Assembly (NCBI GenBank): GCA_958450365.1
Contig: CAUEEP010000743.1
Coordinates: forward strand, 7,332,501 to 7,396,500
Reading direction: 5' to 3'
From: Mesorhabditis belari
Taxonomy: Eukaryota; Nematoda; Chromadorea; Rhabditida; Rhabditidae
DNA length: 64,000 bases
This document shows positions 12,297 through 23,400 of the stretch, one piece after another. The notes beneath the pieces are model-generated. The model was given only the letters and a program-made list of their open reading frames with translations. It was not told the DNA's origin and ran no database searches. Position numbers and translations under genes: made by a program. How positions within the stretch are numbered: position 1 is the stretch's first letter; the number at the start of each line of letters is the position of its first letter.

Positions 12297-13333
12297 TCTT
12301 TGAAAGTTTAATTTCATACTCCTCAATAGCTTCGAGACTTTTGTGGGAAAAATTCTTGAAATCTTGCTAAAAGGTATTCTAGCAACTTCACTTTTTCCAA
12401 ATCAAAGCCTTCAATTTTGCATTTTTGATTGTTTATGACATTTGCTATAGTAACGTAAACTAAGAAAAGCTAAGAAAAGTAAAAACAAAGCTCATCTACA
12501 TATTTTGAAAAGCTTTCAGTCAGTGGCTAATAATGCAATTGTGATCTTTGACAGTTAGTGATTCAAACTTGATTTACTGACAAGAATTTTGAAGTAAAAC
12601 CATAGCTGACTATCATTTCTAATAGCCAATCCCTCAAAGATTTTCTGTAATTCGATCTAATAAGAATTTTCTGTGTGTAAAAGAATGCCGTTGGATTTAT
12701 TTAAGAAGGGATTACACAAAGCTCAACGCTCACATTTGATCGCCATTTCACAAATTGCGCTGTGCTTTCAATACATTGAGCTTTGTGAATTGATTATTTT
12801 TAGCACCGTCGAGTAGACCAGCAATGGATCAGCAATGGATCAGCAGTGGATCAATGGAGCAATGGCTCATCTGGTCGCGATGAGGTTTATTCTTTTTCTT
12901 TGTGATTATGATTAGATTTTTTTTGTTTAGGCCGATACCTAAACCAGGATTACAAGAGTTGACAAAAGCTTTTCGAACTTAAATCGAGCATTGCGCTGTT
13001 GCGTTGTGCTTTCATGAAAGCCAAAGGGTTTTTTTTAAACTTAATAAATAGTTTATAGCCGTCTCAAAAAAAATATCAATCTTAGAATATAAATATCATC
13101 AACTAACAAGGGGAAATATAAATAGAAATTTGCAAATCGAAAACGCCAAAAAAAACACACACAAATTGATCGAAATTGTTGCATAATAAAGAAAAATAAA
13201 TAAATAAAATAGAATAAAGTAAAAAAAATAAATAAATAATTACTTGTATGGGCTAGCATACTGAAAGAAAGAAACAAAATAAAGATTTGGAAGAAAAAGA
13301 AAAAGTGAAATTATTTGTGGTTGTACAATAAAC

Positions 13334-13729
13334 GGGGGTGGGACAAATGCGACCTTTTTTTTTGCGCACCTGGACATTTGCGCACCTTTTTTTTTGCTGG
13401 AAAAGGCCTTAGGAAAAGTCGTAGAGCTTCGAAAATATTTCCATATAAGGGAATCGTAAGCGTAGATTCCGAATTTCGACAAATCAGACCTCGCTGACAC
13501 GTCAAATTTGGGCTAAAAAGCAAAAACCCGGGAAAAGCGTTAAGTTGCGTAGTTTTTGCCTTTAAGCCCAAATTTGACGTGTCAGTGGGGTCTGATTTGT
13601 CGAAATTCGGAATCTACGCATACGATTCCCTTCTATGAACACATTTTTGATGCTCTACGACCTTTCCTAAGGCCTTTTCCAGCAAAATGTCTAGGTGCGC
13701 AAAAAAAAGGTAGCATTTGTCCCACCCCC
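13334..13729. mobile_element. hAT-like non-autonomous palindrome, copy 2
   Basis: Ends GGGGGTGGGACAAATGCGAC and GCATTTGTCCCACCCCC are inverted and flanked by the direct 8-bp repeat CAATAAAC (13326-13333 and 13730-13737). The central part is a long palindrome around ACGTGTCA. It has the same end motif as 10880-11317 but different arms. Confidence 0.85.
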
Positions 13730-14061
13730 CAATAAACATTTTCTTTTGGTTCTTGAAATTTGAGAATAAAAATGAAGTTTTCAATTTTCAAAATTGATTT
13801 AATGATTGATAGAGAAAAAAAAATAAACAATAAAAACTCTTTTCCTAATAAAAATTTGGCAGAGTTTTGTGTATAGGCATTTTTTTTTCTAATCATTACC
13901 AAAAAAAAAAACAAAGAGCGAAATTGGCATAAAATTTTTATGAAAGGCTTTGGGTTTTTGAAAAAAAAATAAAGCTTAAAAGATAGGAAATGTTTCTAAA
14001 AAAAATTCTGCAATAAAAGTGGCAATGTTTATAAAAATTTCTACATTCTACCCTCAATGTA

Positions 14062-14360
14062 TACCGTAAATGCTGTAATTGGACCCCACCCCCATAATGA
14101 CGGTGCGGAGTGTTGTGTAGTCTAGGTTTGAACGAATTTTTCTCGACACTGGTTTATGCTACAATGCGCGCTTAGGTATCAAAAAATAGCCTTGAATTTC
14201 AGCTATTTTTTGATACCAAAGACGCATTTTTTGAAAGTACGGGTGCTTTGAAAAAAATGAAATACTAAACAACGACTACGCGACTTACTTTGCGAATATG
14301 CGACTTTGCGACTACGCGACTGTACGAGGGCGGTGGAGTACTATTACAATATTTACGGTA
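14062..14360. repeat. CCGTAAATACTGTAATAG palindromic MITE, copy 1
   Basis: TACCGTAAATGCTGTAATT at the left is the inverse of ATTACAATATTTACGGTA at the right, with TA at both outer borders. Shared interior landmarks of this family are CTCGACACTGGTTTATGC, a TCAAAAAATAGC...GCTATTTTTTGA hairpin, and CGACTGTACGAGG. Other copies: 17554-17821, 46468-46735, 60544-61050, 61078-61329, 62833-63095, plus decayed ones near 22105 and 60285. Confidence 0.85.
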
Positions 14361-14413
14361 GGTTTTAAGTTCAAATTTCGACTTTCTAAGATTGCTGGAG
14401 ATTGATTTTTTTG

Positions 14414-17400
14414 TTAACACCGGATCTAAAAAGAGAGAAAAGAGAAACAAAAAAGAAACATCGATAAAGTTGAATATTGCAAAAATCTATAAGACCTATA
14501 AGGGACCTGAGAGATTTTGTGATTTTTCTGGGAACATTTTCATTTTCTCTTTTGAGGGGAAGACTTTCTCTTGTAAATTTCCAGGCACTTCGAGAGTAGA
14601 GAAAAATTCATTCATGAGTGAAGTTATTTCTTCTAAAAATAAGCTTTTAAGATTCTTTTACAATTTTTTTGATACCTTTGGAGGATCTTTCTTGACGGCA
14701 GTGCTCGTTTTCCGAGCTGGAGCTCCCGATTTCCCGCTAGAAACATCCGAGGATTTCTTAGCCAACGGCTTTGTGCCACCAGGTGCCTAAAGAAGTAAAA
14801 TTTTAAAGAAAATCACACTTTCTTATCACAGAACTACTAAAATATGGTTTAGCTTTGAGTTTTGTAACTTTTGATTTCTTCAAGCTTTCTCTAACTTAAC
14901 TCTTACAATGTTAAGCTACAATACATCTTACAATACAATGTCCAACCTTCATTTGAACTCCTTGAACTTTGAGATTATTTTAATTTCTCTTTCACTCACC
15001 GCACTAGTGCTCTTCTTTTGCACGGGTTTTCCAGCTGATACGGTAGCCGTTGCACCACTTGGAGCTGTTCGATTCGGGATCGATTTCTTCGCCATTGCCA
15101 CCACTGAAGCCGCATCCGAGAAAGCGACACCCTAAAAAGAACGAAAAGTCTTTGTGAAAAGCCTAATCAAGCTCACCTTCTTAGCAGCCATCATTTCTGT
15201 TGGTTGCGATGGAGCTAGTGAAGTGAGTGGACTACCTTGTAAAAAGTTGCTTGGAACTAAACCCCGTTGACCTGAAAATTGACTATTTCAATATTCAACT
15301 TTCACAAACCATTCAATTCTCCCACGTAGAACCCGTCCTCATCCATGTCTCCATAAACAGTGATCACTTCACCTTGTCGGAAAGACAACTCCACCTAGGT
15401 TTTCAAGTCAACAAGTTTTCTTTGATTTCCCAGTACTTGTTCTGCATCAACGTTTGGACTCAGCTGCTTTGAATCGTAATCAAATTTAGCTATCATTCTT
15501 CTCGTTGCCGGACCGTTTAATCGACTGAATTTTGAATTTCTCACTAATTATATCTTTTTTAAAACCTTGGATCGAAAAGTTGTGCAGAAACAAGCTCATT
15601 TCCTCCAGCACTCATCCCAGAGACACTCATCTGCTGCATCTAAAGGGCATTAGCGTTCAAAAAAAAGAAATCGGGGAAATTCCAAACCGGTTGTATAAGC
15701 TGAGAAGCCGATCCTTGACTCATTAATGGTGGTGGATGTGTGGGAATCATTTGAGATGGTATTTGAGATCCAGACATCATTCCCATTCCCATTTGAGTCA
15801 ATGCAGAGCCAGACTGTTGTCCCATCATGCCCGGAACCGAACTGAAGCCACTTTTTGAGACAATGATCTTAAAATCTTACCTGAGCTGTGGCATTCCGAT
15901 TCCCATTGAAGATTGTTGTGGCTGTTGTTGTTGAGGCTGTTGTTGAGGCTGTTGTTGAGGTTGTTGTGGTTGGAAAGTGCTCGGCACTGGGTAACTCGAT
16001 CCCATCTCATTGCCATAATATCCACGCTCTTCGGAGCCCATGTGATGCAAGTCATCCCTAAACCTTTTAAAAATTGAGCATTCAGACTTAAGTCTCTTCT
16101 ACCTTCTATGATCGGTTTCTTGATATCCATTGTGATGTGGTGGTGGTCCTTCTCTTCTCCTATCATCACCATATCGATCCTCTCGTCTCTCATAATACTC
16201 ACGACTTCTACGACTAAATGATTAAGATTTCCAGAAAGTCTTTTTGTTTCTTTTAGTACTTTCGTTTAAAGCCAACAAATACTTTAATTGAACTACATTA
16301 ATTGAACTTCTGGATAGCCTAATAGCCCAAAAAGTTGCTGTACCTGTATTTGTCTCTGTGCTCATCTCGTTCCATTTCATCTCGATACTTTTCATCTCTT
16401 TCTCTGAAACATTTCAGTGCTTTAATGCGCTTTAAAACAAACCTGTCCTTCCAATCATCTCGATCTCTGTAACGTCCATCATATCTCCCATATTCCACTC
16501 TTCCAGATGATCGTCGATAGCGCTCTCGTGGTGGCAAAGAGTGATCTCTGAATTTTTAGATTTTAGATTTTTGTGCGTGATTGTTACCGTCTATCAAGAC
16601 TTGAGTAGTGTTGAGAAACATCGGATCTCCCACTGTATCCACCAGCTGCTCTTCGATCACCCGCATGATCGTAGCTTCTACTCTAAAAAGTGATGCATTG
16701 AGCTTAGCTTTTTGTCAAGTCAAGCGACGATTTCATTTCAAACACAAACCTTTAGTGATCCCCATCGCATTCTTCTCAATGCTGGCTCAGCTCCGGATGG
16801 TATAGCTTCACGAGTAGCAGGACTAAATCATTTTAAGTTACTAAATCATTGTAAGTTTATTCTAATTACCTCAATCTTCTTGGTAACAAGTCATCTTTTG
16901 CAATTTCGATTACCATATTTGACGGTACTAGCCCCGTTCTACCACCAATTTGTCCCGTATAGAAGCCATCCAAATCCACGTCACCGTAAACCTATAATAT
17001 AATTATTAGATTCAATTCATTTAACTTCTTTTACCTTGATAAGTTGATGCTTTCTAAAGGAAAGTTCTTCATTTTCCGCATTCGCATTCGGCGACATGTG
17101 ATGATCGTAATCAAAAAGAGCAACAAACCTAAAAAATGCAAAGTCATAGGTTAAATAAACTATCAAAAACTATTGCTAACTGTAGCTAAGATATGTAAAT
17201 GAATCTTTCAACTTACCATCGGCAATCTTCATCAAGCATCGGCCTCAAATCAGGTTCGCTCCTTGTCCCAAAACCACTCTCGCTTTTCACTCGAGCCAAG
17301 CGTGGTGGAATTAGCCTAAGCAAAATCATATCTCATTTCATGCTTTTCTAAAACCTATGCGTCCTCCCTTCAGCGCTCATTTGTCGATTTGGATAGGCAG

Positions 17401-20400
17401 CAGCTCTCAAGCGGAGATCACTCGCACCACTTGCCCAGTCACCCTTTAAACAATGCTTGCAAAACTTCGTTTTTATATTAAGCTGTCCAGAAAGTCTTTT
17501 CGTTTCTTTTCATACTTTCGTTGAAAAAAAACTAACAAATTCATCAATTAACCTACCGTAAATACTGTAATAGTACCCCACCGCCCTCGTACAGTCGCGT
17601 AGTCGCAAAAGTTTTTTAGTATTTCATTTTTTCAAAGCGCCCGTACTTTCAAAAAATGCGTCTTTCGTATCAAAAAATAGCTGAAATTCAGGGCTACTTT
17701 TTGATACCTAAGCGCGCATTGTAGCATAAACCAGTGTCGAGAAAAACTCGTTCAAAGCTAGACTACGCAACACTCCGCACCATCATTATGGGGGTGGGGT
17801 CCAATTACAGTATTTACGGTATGATTTTCTCCAAATAAAAAGTGTTTATTGTTGAATTTTCAATCTTTTTAAGTCAATTTCGGTTCATTTTCAAGCAAAT
17901 TCGAGAGTTTCACGTAAAAATCTATGAAAAAACCGGCTCAATGATGCGATTTAGAAACTTTAGCTAAGAAAACCTATCTTCGTGTCTATAGATGTCTATA
18001 GATATCTATAGATGTCTATAGATGTCTATAGATGTCTATAGATGTCTATAGATGTCTATAGATGTATATAGATGTCTATAGACTCTTCGTGTCTATAGAT
18101 AAAAATAAAGCATAAATACTTTGGTATATAGCTACGAAAAGGAATGAAATAGACTTTCTGAAAAACCCTATTATCATTCTTTTACCTGTCGATGTCTCAA
18201 AAGATAATTTGATTCCATTTCCATCACACTTGGACGAACATCATCCTAACGTTTTTAAATGTTTATGATCGCACTTTTTTTTGTTTGTTAAAACCTGCAT
18301 TCCTTCTCCCCGTAGAAGTCTTGGATGAAATGTATAGTATTGACTCATTGCAGCAGCCTTCCACTAAAAACTCTCATTAAATGTTTTTCTTACAAATTAC
18401 AACTTTGTTTATTCAATAGAAATTTTTGCTGAGTTACTCGAAAAGCTTGAAGAGAATTTGTTTCAAAAACAAAAAAACAACATTCACATTCATAAACCCT
18501 TTCTTGGAATAGTTTCCAAGAAAAAGGGAAATGTTAGAAAAATTGGCAATACTTTGGTAAGAAATGTTGGCTTGTTTTCATGCTTGGTGCATTTTGAAGG
18601 AAATTTTTCATAGCCACCAGGTTTTCAAGTCATAAGTGATTAAAAATTCAATTCATTAGCTTAAGACTCAAGTTTTTTGTGACAAAGAAATGAAAAAGAC
18701 AGATTTTTTTAAAAAAGAAAAGCGTTCCCAAAAATGGCAAATTTCTTTTTTTGTGGGGGAAAAAATTGGAAAGAGAAAGGTGAATAATGATTTCTTTTTC
18801 TACCTGTGCCATGGCTGTTAACTTCAAGCTCTAAACACGATTGACACGATTAATTACAATAAGCTGCGTCTTCTCACAACTTTTCATACTTCAAGCTTTG
18901 CTTCTTTTTTTTTCTCCTTTCGTCTATGCATATTAAATGACTAAGAAAAAGAGTCTCTATTACCGTATATTCTATTGAATATTCATTATTGAATATTCAT
19001 TACTACTTATCATCTTTTTTACTTAATCACTAATGCTTTTTTTCTCATTTCCATAATCCACTTTTTTTCAGCGTCGTGTGTGGGCTTCAGATATTAAATT
19101 TTTTATATGAATATTTTCCATTTTCCGCTTATTTTCATGGAAAGATAAAAGATATTAGTTTTCAGTTTGTTTACTAATGCGCATATCTCTAAAAATACCT
19201 GATGAGGCTGAGAGACACCTTCAGTGGGAGCGGCAGCTGGGAGAACGCGTCCATGAGAGGCCAAAGCTTGCGGATAGCCCTTGAAATTTTTTGATAAAAG
19301 TATTGTAAAGTTCTTGTGTAATATTTTACTGCAGTATCCTTGCAAGATAAGATATTAAGGCACCAGATTTCGCAGAAAATCGTTAAAAATGGCAGCGCGT
19401 TGGATAGGGATCGACGAGTGCCATTCAAAGACTTGTTAAATGAGCTGTATACATCCGATTGGGAAGTTTTTAGTAGAGAAATGTAGCCAAGATTAAGAGC
19501 TACAATTCTCTACATAACACTTGATATTTTGAAATAAATTAAGCTTGCAAAAACTACTTTTCTAAAAAGTTGTCCGGATAATTTTACCCAACCCAAGTTT
19601 TGGTTGGAAAACTGAAAGATTCAAGCGTGTAAATCAGTAAAAACTAAAACTAGAATCTTGATATGACTTTTCTCCCACCTGAAGATAACTTGTGGGATAG
19701 GGATTTATTGAATGATAGTGCGGCATCTGTGATTGAGCAAAAGAAAGAGCTGGCAGTGAGGAAAGGGATTGTTGACCGGCCACGATTGACGCCTGTAAGC
19801 CGTTTGCTTTATGAAGGAATTTAAGAATTCATTTAAGAATTCATTTAGGAATCAATATATTAAAAAAAACACATTTGAATTATTAGAAAGTGATGTAAGA
19901 ATACCTGTAGAGAAATGGGAGCGGAGCATGGTGCGACCGCTTGTTGTCGCGTTAATGTTCCCACGTGTGGATATCCGGGCAATTGAGAAGGCAATGAGGA
20001 CTAAAGGTTATTTTTCAATTGAGAAGGCAATGAGGACTAAAGCTTATTTTTTCAAAAGTCTATTTGATTGTATCAAAATGTTTTATGAGTCCAAAAATCT
20101 ACTTGATGTTGCATAACAGGAAATGAAGATGATGGATACGAAGCGGCCATTTGAGCAGCTTCCAACGGGTCTTGTAACTGGAAAAGCGTTTTTTAGTGGG
20201 GGATTTTTATTAAAGAAAACCTTTAAAAGATCGTTTTGGGGAACAACTCCGCGCAATGGATCAACAAAAGCAGAAGCAAGTGCCTAAACAAGAGATTTTC
20301 GAAGTAAAAGATGCCAAAAAGATTACTTGTAACTGATTGACTCGGGGTACTCGAGCGACGTTCGAGTCTCCACTCACAGCTCCTTCTCGTGTTTTTGTTC

Positions 20401-23400
20401 GAACAGTGATGAAGATTGGTGGATCGTCGGACAAATCCGCCAATCTCAGCAGTACGTGATCGGCTGAAAGTTTTTTTCGATTTTATATAATCTATAATCG
20501 ATACCAGTTCCACTAGGCACTTGAGCGATGTTCTTTCCGTCTGCGTAGATCAAATAGGCTTGAACAGCGGCTCGTGAAGGTGGTTTAGGCTAAAAGTCTT
20601 TTGCTAATTCGATTAAACTATTGAACTACTGAACTATTGAACTATTGAACTATTAAAACTATTGTAATTAAATTGTAAATTGTAAAAACAAGTGCTACAG
20701 TGCTACCTGTGTGTGAACAGGTGTCCACGAGACAAGCAAAGTGCCTGGCTGAGGTCCTGCTTCGCAACAAACGTTCACCGGTGGATCGGGTAGACCAACT
20801 AAAGCAAAGTTGCGAGTTTTCTCAGGAATATTTCTTTCAAATTAGGGTTGTTATGAAAAAAAGTACTTAAAACACTCAGTAAAACTTTGCGTCTAACGAT
20901 CCCAATAAAGTTTTAGACGCATAAATGTTAGGCTGAAAAGAAAGAAAAAAGAAGAGAAAAGAAAGAGTGTAATTATCTCTGCTCTTCGCCCAAAATTCTC
21001 AAAATTCTCAAAATTCCTTTTTCAATTTCCCATCAAAAAAGAGAAAAGTTAGCTGAAATCATCGATTTTCTGGGGAAAAAGAGGAGAATTTTTCATGCAA
21101 AAGTTGATCAAATGGTGTGAATAAATGTGAAGATGGAAAGTGAAGATGGAAAGTGAAGATGGAATGTGAAGAAAGGCATTGAAACATTCATGGGACTCTA
21201 CCTAGCAACGACGATCATCAACACAATGCCCAGTCAAATCGTCAGTCGATGAAAAGAGAAACGAGGAGGAAAAACGGCTTAAGAAAAAGAAGCCGCCAAT
21301 TTTGGGTGAGCCCCCCGTCTTTTTGTTTTCACGTTCTCAATTTTTGACGACCACGACCGGAAGTGATTTGGTGGGGTCGGTTAAAAAAATTTGCAAAAAA
21401 GCAAAAAAAAAAAAAGAGATTTTTTTGTTTTGTTTTGTTATTGTTTTCAACTTGTTACCAAGGTCTCTTAGTAGTTCAGAAAGTGTTAAGAGATTTAGAG
21501 ATGCAACACTGACAATGAGGCTTTATTTAATACATAACGTAAACATTCTCTTCTATTTTTCAATGCACTTCTATTCTTTTTCTTTGCCCTACCTGCAATA
21601 TACCCAAATTTTCAGCTCAAAACTGGGTGTTTTTGTTGGATTTTCATCTGGTTTTCGCTTTTTTTAGCCTTTTTTAGTCTATAACTATTATTTAAAGTCT
21701 TTAAAAAGTTGGGGATTTTTCTATTCGAGAGCTGATAAATCTGAAAAAAAGAAAAATTTCGTTTAAACGGGGCTCTTCTATTGGAATAAATACGGTATGT
21801 TACGTTAAAAACGAAACGAAAATTTTTGTTCACTTTCAGACATCCGTTTCCGAATCGGATGTCTAAAATTGAATGAATTTTTCAAATTCAAATTTCGCTT
21901 AAATGCAAATGCTTCAAAAGCAATAACCAGAGTATCTACTATATATAAAGCAGAAGAGACGTCCGTTCGTCCGTTTGTCTGTGCGCAGTCATTGGCAAAA
22001 AGGAGCGAGGCTTAGATTGCGTGGAAAACGCGAACGTTAGTGAGCGTTTTCCGTTTGGTTATTTCAATATTGTTCATGCATTTAGATTTAGCGAGGAAAG
22101 AGCCAGCGTAAGAATAGTACCCCACCGCCCAAATGAGGGCGGGGGTTGCGAGTCTAGCTTAAAACGAGTTTTCTCAACACTGGTTTATGCAACAATGCAG
22201 CACTTAGAGTACCAAAAAGAGCCTTTAAATACGGGCTTTGAAAAAAAAAAAAAAAAAAAAAGGGGGAAAAAGAGGTGCTTTCAGCTAGAGTCTCAGAGTT
22301 AAGCTTCAGTTTTCACTGACAGATCAACAAGAAGTGTCTAAAAACCCTTAAAAGCGACTCTATTTCAGACGTCCTGTTCGGAACGCGATGCTTATTTTGT
22401 TTCAGACTTAACACGCTTTTTCAAACGTTCAGACTTAATCACTTTTGAACTCAAAAAGCAAAACATAAACGATTTCGAATGAGAAATGTGATCAAGATGA
22501 CTCACTTTTTGGTAATGTTTTGAAATCGAGACACCGCTCGACGGGTCGCTGCTCGAGAACCGCTTTCGGATGTTTTGTTCTCACCGATACTCGATAGATC
22601 GTTGACGGCGAGAGACCACCCAATTGCACCTGAAATATTTCTTTTAAAAAGTATATTGCTTAAATTGAATGAAAACGTTTTGAGTCAAAAATGAATCGAT
22701 TTTTCTCCGATAAAACTTGTGTTGAGAGTTTTATAGAGTTGTTTAAAAAGAGGCAAATTCCACAAATGAATGGACGTCAAACAAATGACAAAGGAAGGGA
22801 TTAATATGACGGATTGTCTTGGAGAAAGAAGAGGACACTAGAAAAGATTCGAAGAAGGAATGGAGAAGGAAAGGAGGGGAGAAGGAGAAGTTGCGTGGAG
22901 CGCCCCTCGGGCGACCGGCTCAGGGATCCCGAAATTGGAATGAGTAATGAGTCTTTCGAGGAGGAGCCTTGGCTTCATCCCCACCCCAGCTCTTCCCTCT
23001 CATTCCAACCCTTTCCCTTTTCTTTCACCTCCATCAAATAACTATTCGATGCTTGGGCCGCTTTTTAATTCATCCCATTATGGCCACAAAAATTACCCCC
23101 TCATTCACTTGATCAAAAAGAATTGCCCTTATTTTAACTGCTATTATTTTATACAATATTTCTAGATGGAAAGATTATACAAATTTCAAGATAAGAGAAA
23201 AAGGAAAAGAGGTCAAGCAACAAGAAAAACAAGAACAAGAACAAGAGCAAGAACAAGAACAAGAAGAAGAACAAGAAGAACAAGAAGAACAAGAAGAACA
23301 AGAAGAACAAGAACAAGAACAAGAACAAGAAGAAGAACAAGAACAAGAAGAAGAACAAGAAGAAGAAGAACAAGAACAAGAACAAAAGAACAAGAACAAG

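Larger units (their letters stand above)
10070..14413. other. Intergenic region between RIM-BP 3' end and CNOT3 5' end
   Basis: No gene could be built here. The part just upstream of CNOT3 (10.3-10.45 kb) is locally richer in CG dinucleotides and probably carries its promoter. The rest holds two hAT-like palindromes (10880-11317, 13334-13729), the 3' end of a decayed retroelement (12032-12296), a very AT-rich stretch (13.05-13.3 kb) and a MITE (14062-14360). Confidence 0.6.
17479..18169. repeat. Mariner-like element interrupted by a MITE (RIM-BP intron)
   Basis: AGCTGTCCAGAAAGTCTTTT at the left and a diverged inverse (GACTTTCTGAAAAACCC) at the right resemble the ends at 7115-7332. The interior AAAGTGTTTATTGTTGAATTT is also shared. 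A complete copy of the CCGTAAATACTG MITE (17554-17821) and a GATGTCTATA minisatellite sit inside, so this is a nested insertion. Confidence 0.65.

Noticed and set aside
22814..23041. Glu/Arg-rich plus-strand ORF
   Set aside because: It sits in a RIM-BP intron, with no splice sites in phase and no recognised motif.
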